From contig CAYFIY010000012.1 of the NCBI GenBank assembly GCA_964343275.1, forward strand, positions 1-38,191: 38,191 nt of DNA, read 5' to 3'. The position numbers were made by a program, and so were the translations under genes. The stretch comes from Hadarchaeum sp964343275. GTDB lineage: Archaea; Hadarchaeota; Hadarchaeia; Hadarchaeales; Hadarchaeaceae. The notes under the pieces were generated by a model. The model did not search any database. It was not told the DNA's origin and saw nothing but the letters and a program-made list of their open reading frames with translations. Of the stretch, positions 6,690 to 14,809 are shown in pieces. The number at the start of each line of letters is the position of its first letter. The stretch's first letter is position 1.

Positions 6690-7922
6690 TCATAATCCTT
6701 TGGCAAGTTTTTTCCAAGCCTTACCCTTAGTCGCGATTAGTGAAGCTATTTCTGCTGCTTGGGCGTTAGACTGGCTCACCAACACACCCGCCTTTTCGAG
6801 CTGCTGGCGTTGCCACGCTTGATTTTGTGGATCTCTTGGTGTTCCAATGATGGATGCCGTAACGCTTAGATAACCGCCCGCACGTTCGGTAGCGTTTCTT
6901 CCTTCTTTTATTGCCTTTATCAGCTCTGCGGCGGGATTTGGATGTGCTCCATGTCCAAGTATGATATCTAACAGAACTACTGCTGTATTCCAGTTCTTCG
7001 CTTCCTTTTTTAGTCTTGCACACTTCGGGACCAGATTCACTATCGGGTTGATTCCTCCAGAAAGTTTCTCGGTTCCCAAGTCTATGCAGGTGTTACCTCT
7101 GCTGGAGTGTGGATCCGGCATCCGGAGTCTGGGTTTGAGAGGTAGGTTCGAGTGAACGGCTGCCAAGAATTTGCTCATTCTGGTTAGTGCTTCGGTACAT
7201 AGGGCCCCACCGGAATAGAGCCCCCTGACGTATTTCTGGCTATAACTGAAACGTTCGTACTCATTTTTGGCGAGCCTTTTAATATTTTCTATGTCTTGGG
7301 CAGAGGTTGTCTGATGGGATTTACCCTTTTTCATAATTGCGAGAGCATGGTCTGCGGCATCTCTAAAACTTCTCGCTTGTACACGATCTTTTCCGGAGAT
7401 GTCTGATTTTTCGTCGAGGAGGCAGACGACTGTTGGTTTTTTTGTTTTTTCTAATTCCCTTAGCACTAAGTGTCTAACACTCGTGACGGGTGACCTCGCA
7501 AGCAACACTATTACCTCGGTTTTTTCGTCGTACTTAAGAAATTTTAAAGCCGAGTTAGTCCCCACGGCATTGACGCTCTGGGAAAGATCGCGAAAGCCAA
7601 CGTCGAGGACGTGAGAGACACCGACATCATCGAGTAGACACGATACCTGCTGAATCCCACTTCCGAAGGTACCGATTATACCGATGGCCCCACGACTGAC
7701 GGAGTTCCAGATGCCGAACCCCTCTCCGTCCAAAATTGATGTACTGCATCCCGGTCCGAGGAACAACAGCTCGCGTTCAGTTGCCATTTTTTTAAGTTCT
7801 ACCTCCTCGGATGGCGATACGCCGCTACCGGTAAAGACAACATGTTTGCCATCCTTCAGTGCCTCTGTCGCCCTTTGAACGGCTGCGTTTCCTGATCCGC
7901 CAATCGAAGCTGTTTCGACCAC
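6690..7922 (-). CDS. FdrA-like protein (succinyl-CoA synthetase-related), lacking the usual N-terminal part
   Basis: 410 residues from GTG 7922, directly preceded by an in-frame TAG. It matches the succinyl-CoA ligase-like core of FdrA: a CoA-binding-type segment (VELKKMATERELLFLGPGC), GIIGTFGSGIQQ, then a ligase-like half with a possible phospho-His loop ILGHGAHPNP (E. coli FdrA has a comparable segment). E. coli FdrA is about 555 residues by memory, so roughly 140 N-terminal residues are missing, and the 70 bases upstream leave no room for them. FdrA works with DUF1116/DUF2877 partners in oxamate carbamoyl transfer in bacteria; neither partner is in this window, so the substrate is unknown. 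The gene is divergent from the PPC-domain gene. Confidence 0.75.
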   Translation of the reverse strand: MVETASIGGSGNAAVQRATEALKDGKHVVFTGSGVSPSEEVELKKMATERELLFLGPGCSTSILDGEGFGIWNSVSRGAIGIIGTFGSGIQQVSCLLDDVGVSHVLDVGFRDLSQSVNAVGTNSALKFLKYDEKTEVIVLLARSPVTSVRHLVLRELEKTKKPTVVCLLDEKSDISGKDRVQARSFRDAADHALAIMKKGKSHQTTSAQDIENIKRLAKNEYERFSYSQKYVRGLYSGGALCTEALTRMSKFLAAVHSNLPLKPRLRMPDPHSSRGNTCIDLGTEKLSGGINPIVNLVPKCARLKKEAKNWNTAVVLLDIILGHGAHPNPAAELIKAIKEGRNATERAGGYLSVTASIIGTPRDPQNQAWQRQQLEKAGVLVSQSNAQAAEIASLIATKGKAWKKLAKGL

Positions 7923-8018
7923 CTAATCCCATCAAACTTCAGCTCAACTGGGATAAACATAAGTGCTGGCCCCTGGTAAACATCTTAAACTTTGGCACCT
8001 AGTTGGCAGGGGCGCACC

Positions 8019-8444
8019 ATGCGGGCCGCTGGGTACAAAGTCGGTAAAACGTTTCTGTGCAGGCTTGAACATAATTCGAATTTAGTCCGATCTATTGAAG
8101 GCTTCGCAAAAGATAAAAAAATTAAGATGGGCGTGTTCACCGCTTTGGGTTCGGTCAAAAAAGCAACCCTCGCCTATTATGATCCGAAGAAAAAAATTTA
8201 CCAAAAAATTAGTATTGATAAGCCCTTGGAGATTGTCAACGTTTTTGGAAACATCTCTTTAAAAAATAGGAAAACATTCTCTCATGCACATGCCATTTTA
8301 TCCGACCCATCTGGAAAGACGTATGGGGGTCACTTGCTCAGGGCTACAATCTTCGCCGCCGAGGCATACATTCAAGAGTTGATTGGCGGCGTACTTGAAC
8401 GAGAGTATGACCTGACAACCGGTCTGGCGCTATGGAATCTTTAG
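8019..8444 (+). CDS. PPC/DUF296 domain protein (predicted DNA-binding)
   Basis: 141 residues from ATG 8019, chosen because AGGGGCG lies just ahead; the frame extends to a TTG at 7992. The fold signature is clear: LEHNSNLVRSIEGFAK, MGVFTALGSVKKATLAYYD, then SHAHAILSD and YGGHLL, the last holding the conserved metal-binding His residues of archaeal/bacterial PPC proteins. These form trimers; plant relatives are AT-hook DNA-binding proteins but prokaryotic ones have no proven role. It stands alone, divergent from the FdrA gene, with a short shared promoter region. Confidence 0.8.
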   Translation: MRAAGYKVGKTFLCRLEHNSNLVRSIEGFAKDKKIKMGVFTALGSVKKATLAYYDPKKKIYQKISIDKPLEIVNVFGNISLKNRKTFSHAHAILSDPSGKTYGGHLLRATIFAAEAYIQELIGGVLEREYDLTTGLALWNL

Positions 8445-8561
8445 TCATAAAGTGGATATACCGATAGAAAATTGTTTACTGGGGCCAAAATATTAAATTC
8501 CGTTGGCATATGAGATGGAGAAATCATGAAGATGACGGGAAATATTGAATGATATTTCCAG

Positions 8562-9212
8562 TTACTCGACATATTTTGTCGGGTCATTTATCCCCGAGGC
8601 TATGAAAGCATTCTTTCTGTTTCTGCATGATTCGCAGCTCCCGCAGTGGACTTCACCATTCAGATAACAGCTCCACGTCAACTCCAGTGGAACGCCGAGC
8701 TTCACGGCGAGCTTTATCACATCGGCTTTAGTTTTGTCGGCAAGAGGGTTCATCACGGGGAGTTTCTTTCCCGTACCTAGGGATATCGCCTGCGACATAG
8801 CTGACACGAATTCCTTCCTACAGTCGGGATAAGATGCCGTGTCATCACCATGCGGACCGTAAAAGATCACATCAGCTCTCACGGCATCCGCATAGCCGCC
8901 GGCTATCGCAAGCATGATGCCGTTTCTGAAGGGCACTATCACGCTCTGTTCGAATTCCCTCGGCATCGGCATGTTTTCGTCGGTTAGGGCGGTCACGCCG
9001 GGACCATAGAGTTCTTTCAGGAATGAGATGTCCACGATACGGTGGCTCTTGGTGCCCAAAATCTCAGAGATATTTTTGGCATTTTTTAGTTCTCTCTTCG
9101 CGATTTGCCCGTAATCAAACGAGAGGCAGTATAACGTGTATCCCTCGCTCGCCGCAATCGCCGCTGAAACGGCGCTGTCGGGTCCGCCGGAGAGGAGACA
9201 AATTGCTTTCAT
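8562..9212 (-). CDS. queC: 7-cyano-7-deazaguanine synthase QueC
   Basis: 216 residues. The PP-loop SGGPDS (8-13) and the zinc-binding set C182, C190, C193, C196 identify QueC. The enzyme turns 7-carboxy-7-deazaguanine into preQ0 using ATP and ammonia. In archaea preQ0 is inserted into tRNA and becomes archaeosine at position 15, so it supports tRNA stability. Other queuosine/archaeosine genes (queD, queE, folE2, tgt) are not in the window. It is a single gene, divergent from thpR. Confidence 0.95.
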   Translation of the reverse strand: MKAICLLSGGPDSAVSAAIAASEGYTLYCLSFDYGQIAKRELKNAKNISEILGTKSHRIVDISFLKELYGPGVTALTDENMPMPREFEQSVIVPFRNGIMLAIAGGYADAVRADVIFYGPHGDDTASYPDCRKEFVSAMSQAISLGTGKKLPVMNPLADKTKADVIKLAVKLGVPLELTWSCYLNGEVHCGSCESCRNRKNAFIASGINDPTKYVE

Positions 9213-9249
9213 TAAGGCTACTTTGTTCGGAAACCTAAATAAATTGCGT

Positions 9250-9300
9250 CATTATAATATATCCCTTGTTAAGATGATGGGAGAATGGAGGCGGGAATAA
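9250..9300 (+). promoter_or_regulatory. Promoter and ribosome site of thpR
   Basis: An A/T-rich TATA-like element (TATAATATA, about 9253-9261) precedes the gene by about 40 bases, and GGAGGCGGG just before the ATG at 9301 is the strongest ribosome site in this part of the window. Confidence 0.45.
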
Positions 9301-9858
9301 ATGCCGCGTGCTTTCATCGGGATTGATATCGACGAAGAGGTGCGTAAAAAAATTGTCGATGCGCAGGAGCAGCTCAAGGCCACTGGGGCTGACCTAAAGC
9401 TGGTCGATCCACCTAACATTCATGTCACCATGAAATTTCTTGGCGATACTTCTGACGATAAGATACCCGGGATCGTCGAGATATTAAAGATGGCCGTCGG
9501 TGGTAGGGATAAGTTCGACATCGGAGTTAGGGGGGTAGGGGTCTTCCCGAACCCACATTATATCCGGGTGATTTGGACGGGCGTGGAGGTGGGAAAGGAG
9601 GAACTATTCGATATACACGGAAAAATTGAGGAGCAACTTCATGGGTTCGGATTTCGCCAGGATAGGTATTTTGTGCCGCACCTAACCATCGCCCGGGTCA
9701 GGACTGCTAGAATGAAGGATCATCTAGCCACGTTTGTGAAAGAAATGTCCGATGTAGGGTTTGGCGTTTCGCGCGCTCAGGCAGTTGAGCTAAAACAGAG
9801 CACTCTGACATCAAAGGGACCGATATACAACACGCTAGCCCGGATTGAACTGGGTTAA
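9301..9858 (+). CDS. thpR: RNA 2',3'-cyclic phosphodiesterase ThpR (2'-5' RNA ligase family)
   Basis: 185 residues, normal family length. Both catalytic HxTx motifs are present: H41-V-T43-M and H127-L-T129-I. The enzyme opens 2',3'-cyclic phosphates on RNA ends to 2'-phosphates and can join tRNA halves in vitro. In archaea the gene commonly lies next to the CCA-adding enzyme; here the two converge, their stops 16 bases apart. Together with the tRNA intron at 1956 and RtcA at 26090 the window holds several RNA-end processing functions. Confidence 0.93.
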   Translation: MPRAFIGIDIDEEVRKKIVDAQEQLKATGADLKLVDPPNIHVTMKFLGDTSDDKIPGIVEILKMAVGGRDKFDIGVRGVGVFPNPHYIRVIWTGVEVGKEELFDIHGKIEEQLHGFGFRQDRYFVPHLTIARVRTARMKDHLATFVKEMSDVGFGVSRAQAVELKQSTLTSKGPIYNTLARIELG

Positions 9859-9874
9859 TGTTCTATTTAGGGCA

Positions 9875-11257
9875 TTATCGGTACCAGGGCAGACAGCGTG
9901 TCAAGTAGTCGGAGATGAACTCACTGAATCCAGGGTAGCGTAGGAGCTTCTTTATCTTGATTCCCTCTATGATTTCGTAACCCACCCCTACCGCCTCTGC
10001 GACGTTTTTCCCGAATGCCGTGCGTTCCGTTAAAACATCTTTCAGGACATCCAAGGCGCTGGTCTGTTTTCGCTTCAGCTCGAAAACTATCCTCCCTACG
10101 GGGTCCACAAACGGTCCAGCCAACTTGTCTGGTGAATTAATGTGCTCCAGGATGAACCTGTCGACTGTCATTCTCAGGGGCGGTCCCACTCGAGTCCTCA
10201 CTCGCGGCAGCTTTGACACCCTGAGCTCAAGAATAATTACGGCGTTCGAGTTCGCCCAGACGTCGCTTCTCAATACCTCGAAGCCTAGCTGAGCCAGACG
10301 TGTGGTTAAGGTTTTTTCGGTCTTTCGTAGCTGCGGGTATAGCACATCGGGCACCACGTCGGGCGAGCGGAACGTCAAGCAAAACAGCCGGGTATTCCTT
10401 GTTTTCAGAGTTCGGTCGAGCTCACTCGGACCTAGGGGTATGACCTTGTTCGGGAAAAAGAAATTCAAACTCGCCCTCTTGTTGTAATCTTGGCATGCTC
10501 GGACGAAGATAGTGAAGTTCTGAAGAGATACAGCGGCCGCGACGTTGCGAGTCGGGTCGACGGGGTCTATTACCAAGAGCTGCTGTCTTTCAAAGAGAAC
10601 CTGCGATTCAGATTCGTCACGATATCTCTTCCCGATGTCTATAATTTTTCCGAGGCCCCACCCGCTGGCTCCGTAAACGAGTTTTTCGAAAGAGCCGTAG
10701 TGCAGGATAAGAAGCTCACATAGGTACCCCGAGAATCCTTGGGTTTTGAGTTCAGCGCCGTAAACCCCTGCCCCATAGGCGAACTGCTTGAGTAACAGCA
10801 CCTCTTCAGCAAGTTGTGGCGTGAGTCGTCCCTCAACATATTTCTGGTGATGAGGGGTGCGATCAACTGCGCTTTTTATCTTTCTCGTATCTTTCAAATC
10901 ATAACAAGGAACTAAGTCTACGTCGAACTCCTTGAATCTCATGGTCACGTAGGGGTGCTCGGCGAATCTTTCTTTTCCGGTCGATCCCGCTACGTCCCGA
11001 GCTATGGCCATCCCCTGTTGTTCCAGCTCCTCTCTGCTGAGGACTTCGGGAAAGAGAACGAATATGTCGATATCTCGCTCGGAGCGGATCCAAGTGCCGC
11101 GAGCAGCCGAGCCGACGAGCATCGCATGTGCGTTGGGTCCCATCTTGGCCGCAGATTTATTAACCCGTTGAACGAGCTCAGACGCCACTTTGTTCATGTT
11201 TTTGATGTTATCCTCGTTGGGCTTCACTCGTTTTAGAACCTCAGATCTAATGTCCAT
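9875..11257 (-). CDS. cca: CCA-adding tRNA nucleotidyltransferase (archaeal class I)
   Basis: 460 residues. The nucleotidyltransferase signature GSAARGTW (49-56) is followed by the metal-binding D62 and D64 (ERDIDIF), with the third carboxylate in FDVDLVP. Archaeal class I enzymes have this layout and a length of about 440-460. The enzyme builds the 3' CCA of tRNAs without a template. It would be needed for the tRNA-Gly at 1956, which does not encode CCA. GGGAGG lies just before the ATG (minus strand). Convergent with thpR. Confidence 0.95.
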   Translation of the reverse strand: MDIRSEVLKRVKPNEDNIKNMNKVASELVQRVNKSAAKMGPNAHAMLVGSAARGTWIRSERDIDIFVLFPEVLSREELEQQGMAIARDVAGSTGKERFAEHPYVTMRFKEFDVDLVPCYDLKDTRKIKSAVDRTPHHQKYVEGRLTPQLAEEVLLLKQFAYGAGVYGAELKTQGFSGYLCELLILHYGSFEKLVYGASGWGLGKIIDIGKRYRDESESQVLFERQQLLVIDPVDPTRNVAAAVSLQNFTIFVRACQDYNKRASLNFFFPNKVIPLGPSELDRTLKTRNTRLFCLTFRSPDVVPDVLYPQLRKTEKTLTTRLAQLGFEVLRSDVWANSNAVIILELRVSKLPRVRTRVGPPLRMTVDRFILEHINSPDKLAGPFVDPVGRIVFELKRKQTSALDVLKDVLTERTAFGKNVAEAVGVGYEIIEGIKIKKLLRYPGFSEFISDYLTRCLPWYR

Positions 11258-11443
11258 TATTTTCCTCCCAACTAAGACTTTGTATCTTAGGTTAAATTAT
11301 TAATCAACCGCAAATTGAAAAATCCTTTTTTGGCGACTGATCAAAAATTGCCTTTTTCCCTGTAGCCATCCTGAAATATTAGAATCAGAAAGTCTATTTA
11401 CGCAACGCACAACCCTTTAAAAGGTGGTTCACTGTCGAAAGAT

Positions 11444-12826
11444 TTGAAGACCTGGCTCGATCTGCTTGAAAAAAATAATCTTTTAATCAGGGTTAAAAAA
11501 GAAGTAAATCCTAAAACCAACATGGGGAGTTTATGCTCAGAATCTCCCAAGGCGATCTTTTTCGAAAAAGTTAAGGGGTATCAAGGTTGGAATGTCTGTG
11601 CTGGCTTGATAAAGACTCGTGAGCAGCAGGCTCTTCTTCTGGGGACGACGCCCGACAAAGTTGCCTCAGTCCTTGCCGATAAAGTGAAGTATCCAAGCGA
11701 GGTTAAGATGGTGAGCAAGGGGCCGGTTAAGGAGAAGATATTCCTTGGGGAGGAGGCTGATTTAGCCAAGCTCCCTGTGATAACTCATTCTAAAACATGT
11801 GGCGGTCCTTACATAGGGTCTGGGACAGTGATTTCAAAAGACCCCGAGACTGGGGTTAGAAACCTTGCCTGCCTCCGCATGCAAGTGAAGAGCAAGCATC
11901 ATACTGGTATTCAGATGGCGCCCACTCATACAATGATTAACTATCAAAAATATGAGAAGGAAAACAAACCAATGCCAGTGGCCATTGCCATAGGGATGCA
12001 TCCTGCGTACGAGGTGGCCACGAACTACAGCACCGAATACCCGTTTGACGAATTTGGCTTTGTGGAAGCCATAACGGGCGAGCCCGTAGAGCTGGTGAAG
12101 TGCGAGACCATAGACATGGAGGCACCGGCAAACGCTGAGATAGTGATAGAGGGTGAAATCCCTCCGAAGGTCAGGGAGGAAGAGGGTCCATTTGCAGAGT
12201 ACACCGGTTATTCGAGGGAGGTTCTCGGTAAGAACATGCTTCCGATAATAAAGGTCAAGGCAATAACGATGAAGGATGACGCGTTATACCGCCATATTCA
12301 GTCCGTCCGGTTCACCGATCACCAAGCACTATGTTCCCTGCCCATGGAGGCCCATATCTACAATCGTGCTAAGGACGTTGGGGGATATGTCGACGTGAGG
12401 GATGTCTACGTTCCGCCTTGGGGGGGTCATTTCGTGGTAATAATCCAGATGGTCCCACGTTTTGACACCGAGCCTAGGAGCGTCATGTTGGCGGCAATGT
12501 CGAGTTCGTATCACTATCCCAAGATAATAATTACGGTAGACGAGGACGTCAACATCAACGACCCCAGGGAGATAATTTGGTCAATAGGTACTAGAGTTGA
12601 TCCCGGAAAGGACGTGATAATAATTCCGGCGGCGGGAACTTCGGAGAATCTTGACATAGCACAGCCGATTATGGCTGAGATTGCTGGGAGCCATTTCAGG
12701 CTGAGGAACAACATCGGAATAGATGCCACCAGGCCTTCAACCCTTCGAGCGCAGGAACGGGCTCTATTCGAAAGGGCGGTTCCGATGGGCGAGGGAAAGT
12801 TCTTCCTCAATAATTTTTTGGTTTGA
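11444..12826 (+). CDS. UbiD-family (prenylated-FMN) decarboxylase
   Basis: 460 residues from TTG 11444. The family's usual first residues (DLxxWL) begin four codons earlier, and the ribosome site GGTGG (11423-11427) sits only four bases before an in-frame CTG at 11432, so the true start may be that CTG. Family features include the REEEGPFAEYTGYS segment with the catalytic Glu/Arg set and the HxxxTD-type region around RFTDHQALCSLPMEAHIY. UbiD enzymes decarboxylate aromatic or unsaturated acids using prenylated FMN made by UbiX, which is not seen here. In archaea one paralogue decarboxylates anhydromevalonate phosphate in isoprenoid synthesis; others act on aromatic acids. The nearby methyl-transfer operon makes an aromatic substrate worth considering. 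It is followed after 30 bases by a DUF1152 gene. Confidence 0.88.
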   Translation: MKTWLDLLEKNNLLIRVKKEVNPKTNMGSLCSESPKAIFFEKVKGYQGWNVCAGLIKTREQQALLLGTTPDKVASVLADKVKYPSEVKMVSKGPVKEKIFLGEEADLAKLPVITHSKTCGGPYIGSGTVISKDPETGVRNLACLRMQVKSKHHTGIQMAPTHTMINYQKYEKENKPMPVAIAIGMHPAYEVATNYSTEYPFDEFGFVEAITGEPVELVKCETIDMEAPANAEIVIEGEIPPKVREEEGPFAEYTGYSREVLGKNMLPIIKVKAITMKDDALYRHIQSVRFTDHQALCSLPMEAHIYNRAKDVGGYVDVRDVYVPPWGGHFVVIIQMVPRFDTEPRSVMLAAMSSSYHYPKIIITVDEDVNINDPREIIWSIGTRVDPGKDVIIIPAAGTSENLDIAQPIMAEIAGSHFRLRNNIGIDATRPSTLRAQERALFERAVPMGEGKFFLNNFLV

Positions 12827-12856
12827 TGTTTATTTTAATTTTGCCGGGTTTTGTCT

Positions 12857-13828
12857 ATGGATTCGTTTGAAAGCATTATTAAGGAGTCGAAGCATGCGAT
12901 GGTCATAGGAGTGGGCGGAGGGGGCGATATAGTCGGGACTATCTCCACTTCCCGTTATCTTCGTTGGCTGGGCCTCAAGACGCTGATCGGAGGTTTGACA
13001 TGGGAGCGCTATGTGAACGACCCTGAGCCGGGGCCCCGTAAGATGGGGGAGATAGTGGAAATAGAACTGATTTCTGCCACGGTGGGTCTCGCGAACGAGA
13101 AGACGCGTACAACGAACGGGGTTCGTTTCACGGAATCAGCCGTCGCTGGGTTGTTGAAGGAGAATACCCTTCTGGTTGACTTGAACAATGGCGTTCAGGG
13201 GGTAATCGATGGACTCAATGAGGCCATCGAGAAGTTAGGCGTCGACCTTTTCATGGGCATCGATGTCGGCGGGGATGTCTTGGCAGGTGGCTCAGAGCCG
13301 GGAATCCATAGCATGATGGCGGATAGTATGATGCTGTCTGCGATGGCCAACTTGAAGGTGCCTGCCGTGCTCGGTGTTCTTGGCTGCTGCATGGACGGCG
13401 AGCTCACCTTTGAAGAGTTCAACAATCAGTTGGCAAAGGTTGCCAGTCATGGTGGGCTTCTGGGCGGTTGGGGGCTTACACGGGAGGATGTAAGGGTTAT
13501 CGAGGAGATACTCCCGCATACCAAGACGGAGGCGAGCGCGCTGGCGGTAAAATCAGCGCGTGGGATTCGCGGGGAGGTCGAAATCAGAGGAGGATATTGC
13601 AGGGTGAACGTGACGCCGATATCGGCCATGACCTTCTTCATCGATCCAAAAGTGGTATATGACTGCATTAGTAAGGTGGCTAAGGATCTCATCACTACCG
13701 GAAGTTTGGACGAGGCTCAGTCAGTGCTGGAGCGATTCAAACTGCCGAGCGAGCTGACATTCGAGCGGAATTTTGCCTGGAAGAAATATGCCGACAATGA
13801 CAAGCTTATGGACAAAGGTCGGAAGTGA
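12857..13828 (+). CDS. DUF1152 family protein
   Basis: 323 residues from ATG 12857 (a TTG two codons earlier is also open). A Gly-rich N-terminal loop (VIGVGGGGDIVGT) looks like a nucleotide- or phosphate-binding turn in a Rossmann-like fold; later DVGGDVLAGGSEPG and LGVLGCCMDGEL carry conserved Asp/Gly residues of this archaeal family. The function is not known. The gene follows the UbiD decarboxylase by 30 bases and is probably cotranscribed with it. No signal peptide or membrane segment is visible, so it is likely cytosolic. Confidence 0.75.
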   Translation: MDSFESIIKESKHAMVIGVGGGGDIVGTISTSRYLRWLGLKTLIGGLTWERYVNDPEPGPRKMGEIVEIELISATVGLANEKTRTTNGVRFTESAVAGLLKENTLLVDLNNGVQGVIDGLNEAIEKLGVDLFMGIDVGGDVLAGGSEPGIHSMMADSMMLSAMANLKVPAVLGVLGCCMDGELTFEEFNNQLAKVASHGGLLGGWGLTREDVRVIEEILPHTKTEASALAVKSARGIRGEVEIRGGYCRVNVTPISAMTFFIDPKVVYDCISKVAKDLITTGSLDEAQSVLERFKLPSELTFERNFAWKKYADNDKLMDKGRK

Positions 13829-13906
13829 AATATCCAAAGTATAAACGAGCTTGAACCCCGATAGGTATATGGTTAAACGGAAGGGGTCGGTCTTGGTGAT
13901 TAGAAG

Positions 13907-14779
13907 ATGGAGCTGAAGCGAGTTGTCTTCAGAACATTGCGAAGTATTTCTCCTGCCATGAGTTTCTTGGTATTGGCAACCTTCGTGGCGATTATCCTGA
14001 GTACGGCTTATTACGCGCTGGCCTATTCTCCAGATGAGTTCTATGAGCTTCCCGAGGTTAAACAGTATGATAATCTGGTGGAGAAAGTCACGCACATGGA
14101 CTATTTTTCTAGGATGCAGTTCTACTGGTCCAACAACCTGTCCATCGCCGGATTGATGGCGATAACATTTCCTACATACTTCGGGCCAAATCTAGTTGTG
14201 GCGACTGGTTATCAGGTGGGGGTGGCCATGGTGTTCAACCAAAACATGTATGGGCCGACAGGAATCCTGGTCTTCGTGAGCACCATTTTCGTGCACGGCA
14301 TATTGGAGCTCACTGGGATATTCATCGTGGGGGCAGCGTCGCTACGCATGGGCTGGAATCTTTGGAGATTCTTGGGAGGAATCATAGACTCCAGGCTGAA
14401 ATTCAAGTTGACCAAAAGGCCCAGACGGAAGTTTAAGTTGACAAAAAGGCGTCGGGCGGCGATCAAGCAAAATTTAATTGATTATATATCCCTATTCGCG
14501 CTCGCCGTGGTCATGATTTTATTGGCAGCTCCTATCGAGTCATACATTTCTCCGTGGGCAGGGGCAGTGTTTTTATTTATCCCGGTATTGGCGGGTGCTT
14601 TCCTTGGCGTAGTCATCTTTTTCTATGCTTCGTTGGTGAGACTTGGTTTTACACCTATGCGCCGGACGTTTGTTTCAGTTTGGGGCGATGTCAAGGCGTT
14701 GGTTTCGGGTAATTGGCGGCCGGCCCAGCTGGCGGTTTTGCTGCTGGTAATATTTTCTTTCTTGTTATGGTTCTTGTGA
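13907..14779 (+). CDS. SpoIIM/DUF95-family integral membrane protein
   Basis: 290 residues with GGTGAT eight bases before the ATG. About five membrane helices: residues ~15-40, ~80-105, ~120-150, ~195-215, ~222-245 and a last at ~270-290. The SpoIIM family (stage II sporulation protein M-like) is broad in archaea and of unknown transport or membrane-remodelling role. The GILELTGIFIVGAA segment with its Glu is the family hallmark. Between the third and fourth helices lies a very basic cytosolic loop made of a ten-residue sequence repeated in tandem (KFKLTKRPRR then KFKLTKRRRA). The gene is seven bases from the next ORF's first ATG and probably cotranscribed with the NOG1-like gene. Confidence 0.78.
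   Translation: MELKRVVFRTLRSISPAMSFLVLATFVAIILSTAYYALAYSPDEFYELPEVKQYDNLVEKVTHMDYFSRMQFYWSNNLSIAGLMAITFPTYFGPNLVVATGYQVGVAMVFNQNMYGPTGILVFVSTIFVHGILELTGIFIVGAASLRMGWNLWRFLGGIIDSRLKFKLTKRPRRKFKLTKRRRAAIKQNLIDYISLFALAVVMILLAAPIESYISPWAGAVFLFIPVLAGAFLGVVIFFYASLVRLGFTPMRRTFVSVWGDVKALVSGNWRPAQLAVLLLVIFSFLLWFL
14399..14458 (+). repeat. In-frame tandem duplication, 2 x 30 bases, inside the SpoIIM-like gene
   Basis: Codons 165-174 and 175-184 encode KFKLTKRPRR and KFKLTKRRRA. The two copies differ at several silent third positions (TTC/TTT, ACC/ACA), so the duplication is not recent and the basic sequence has been kept. It lies in a cytosolic loop. Confidence 0.85.
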
Positions 14780-14809
14780 AATTTAATGTTTAGAAAGCCG
14801 AGTGTGTTT

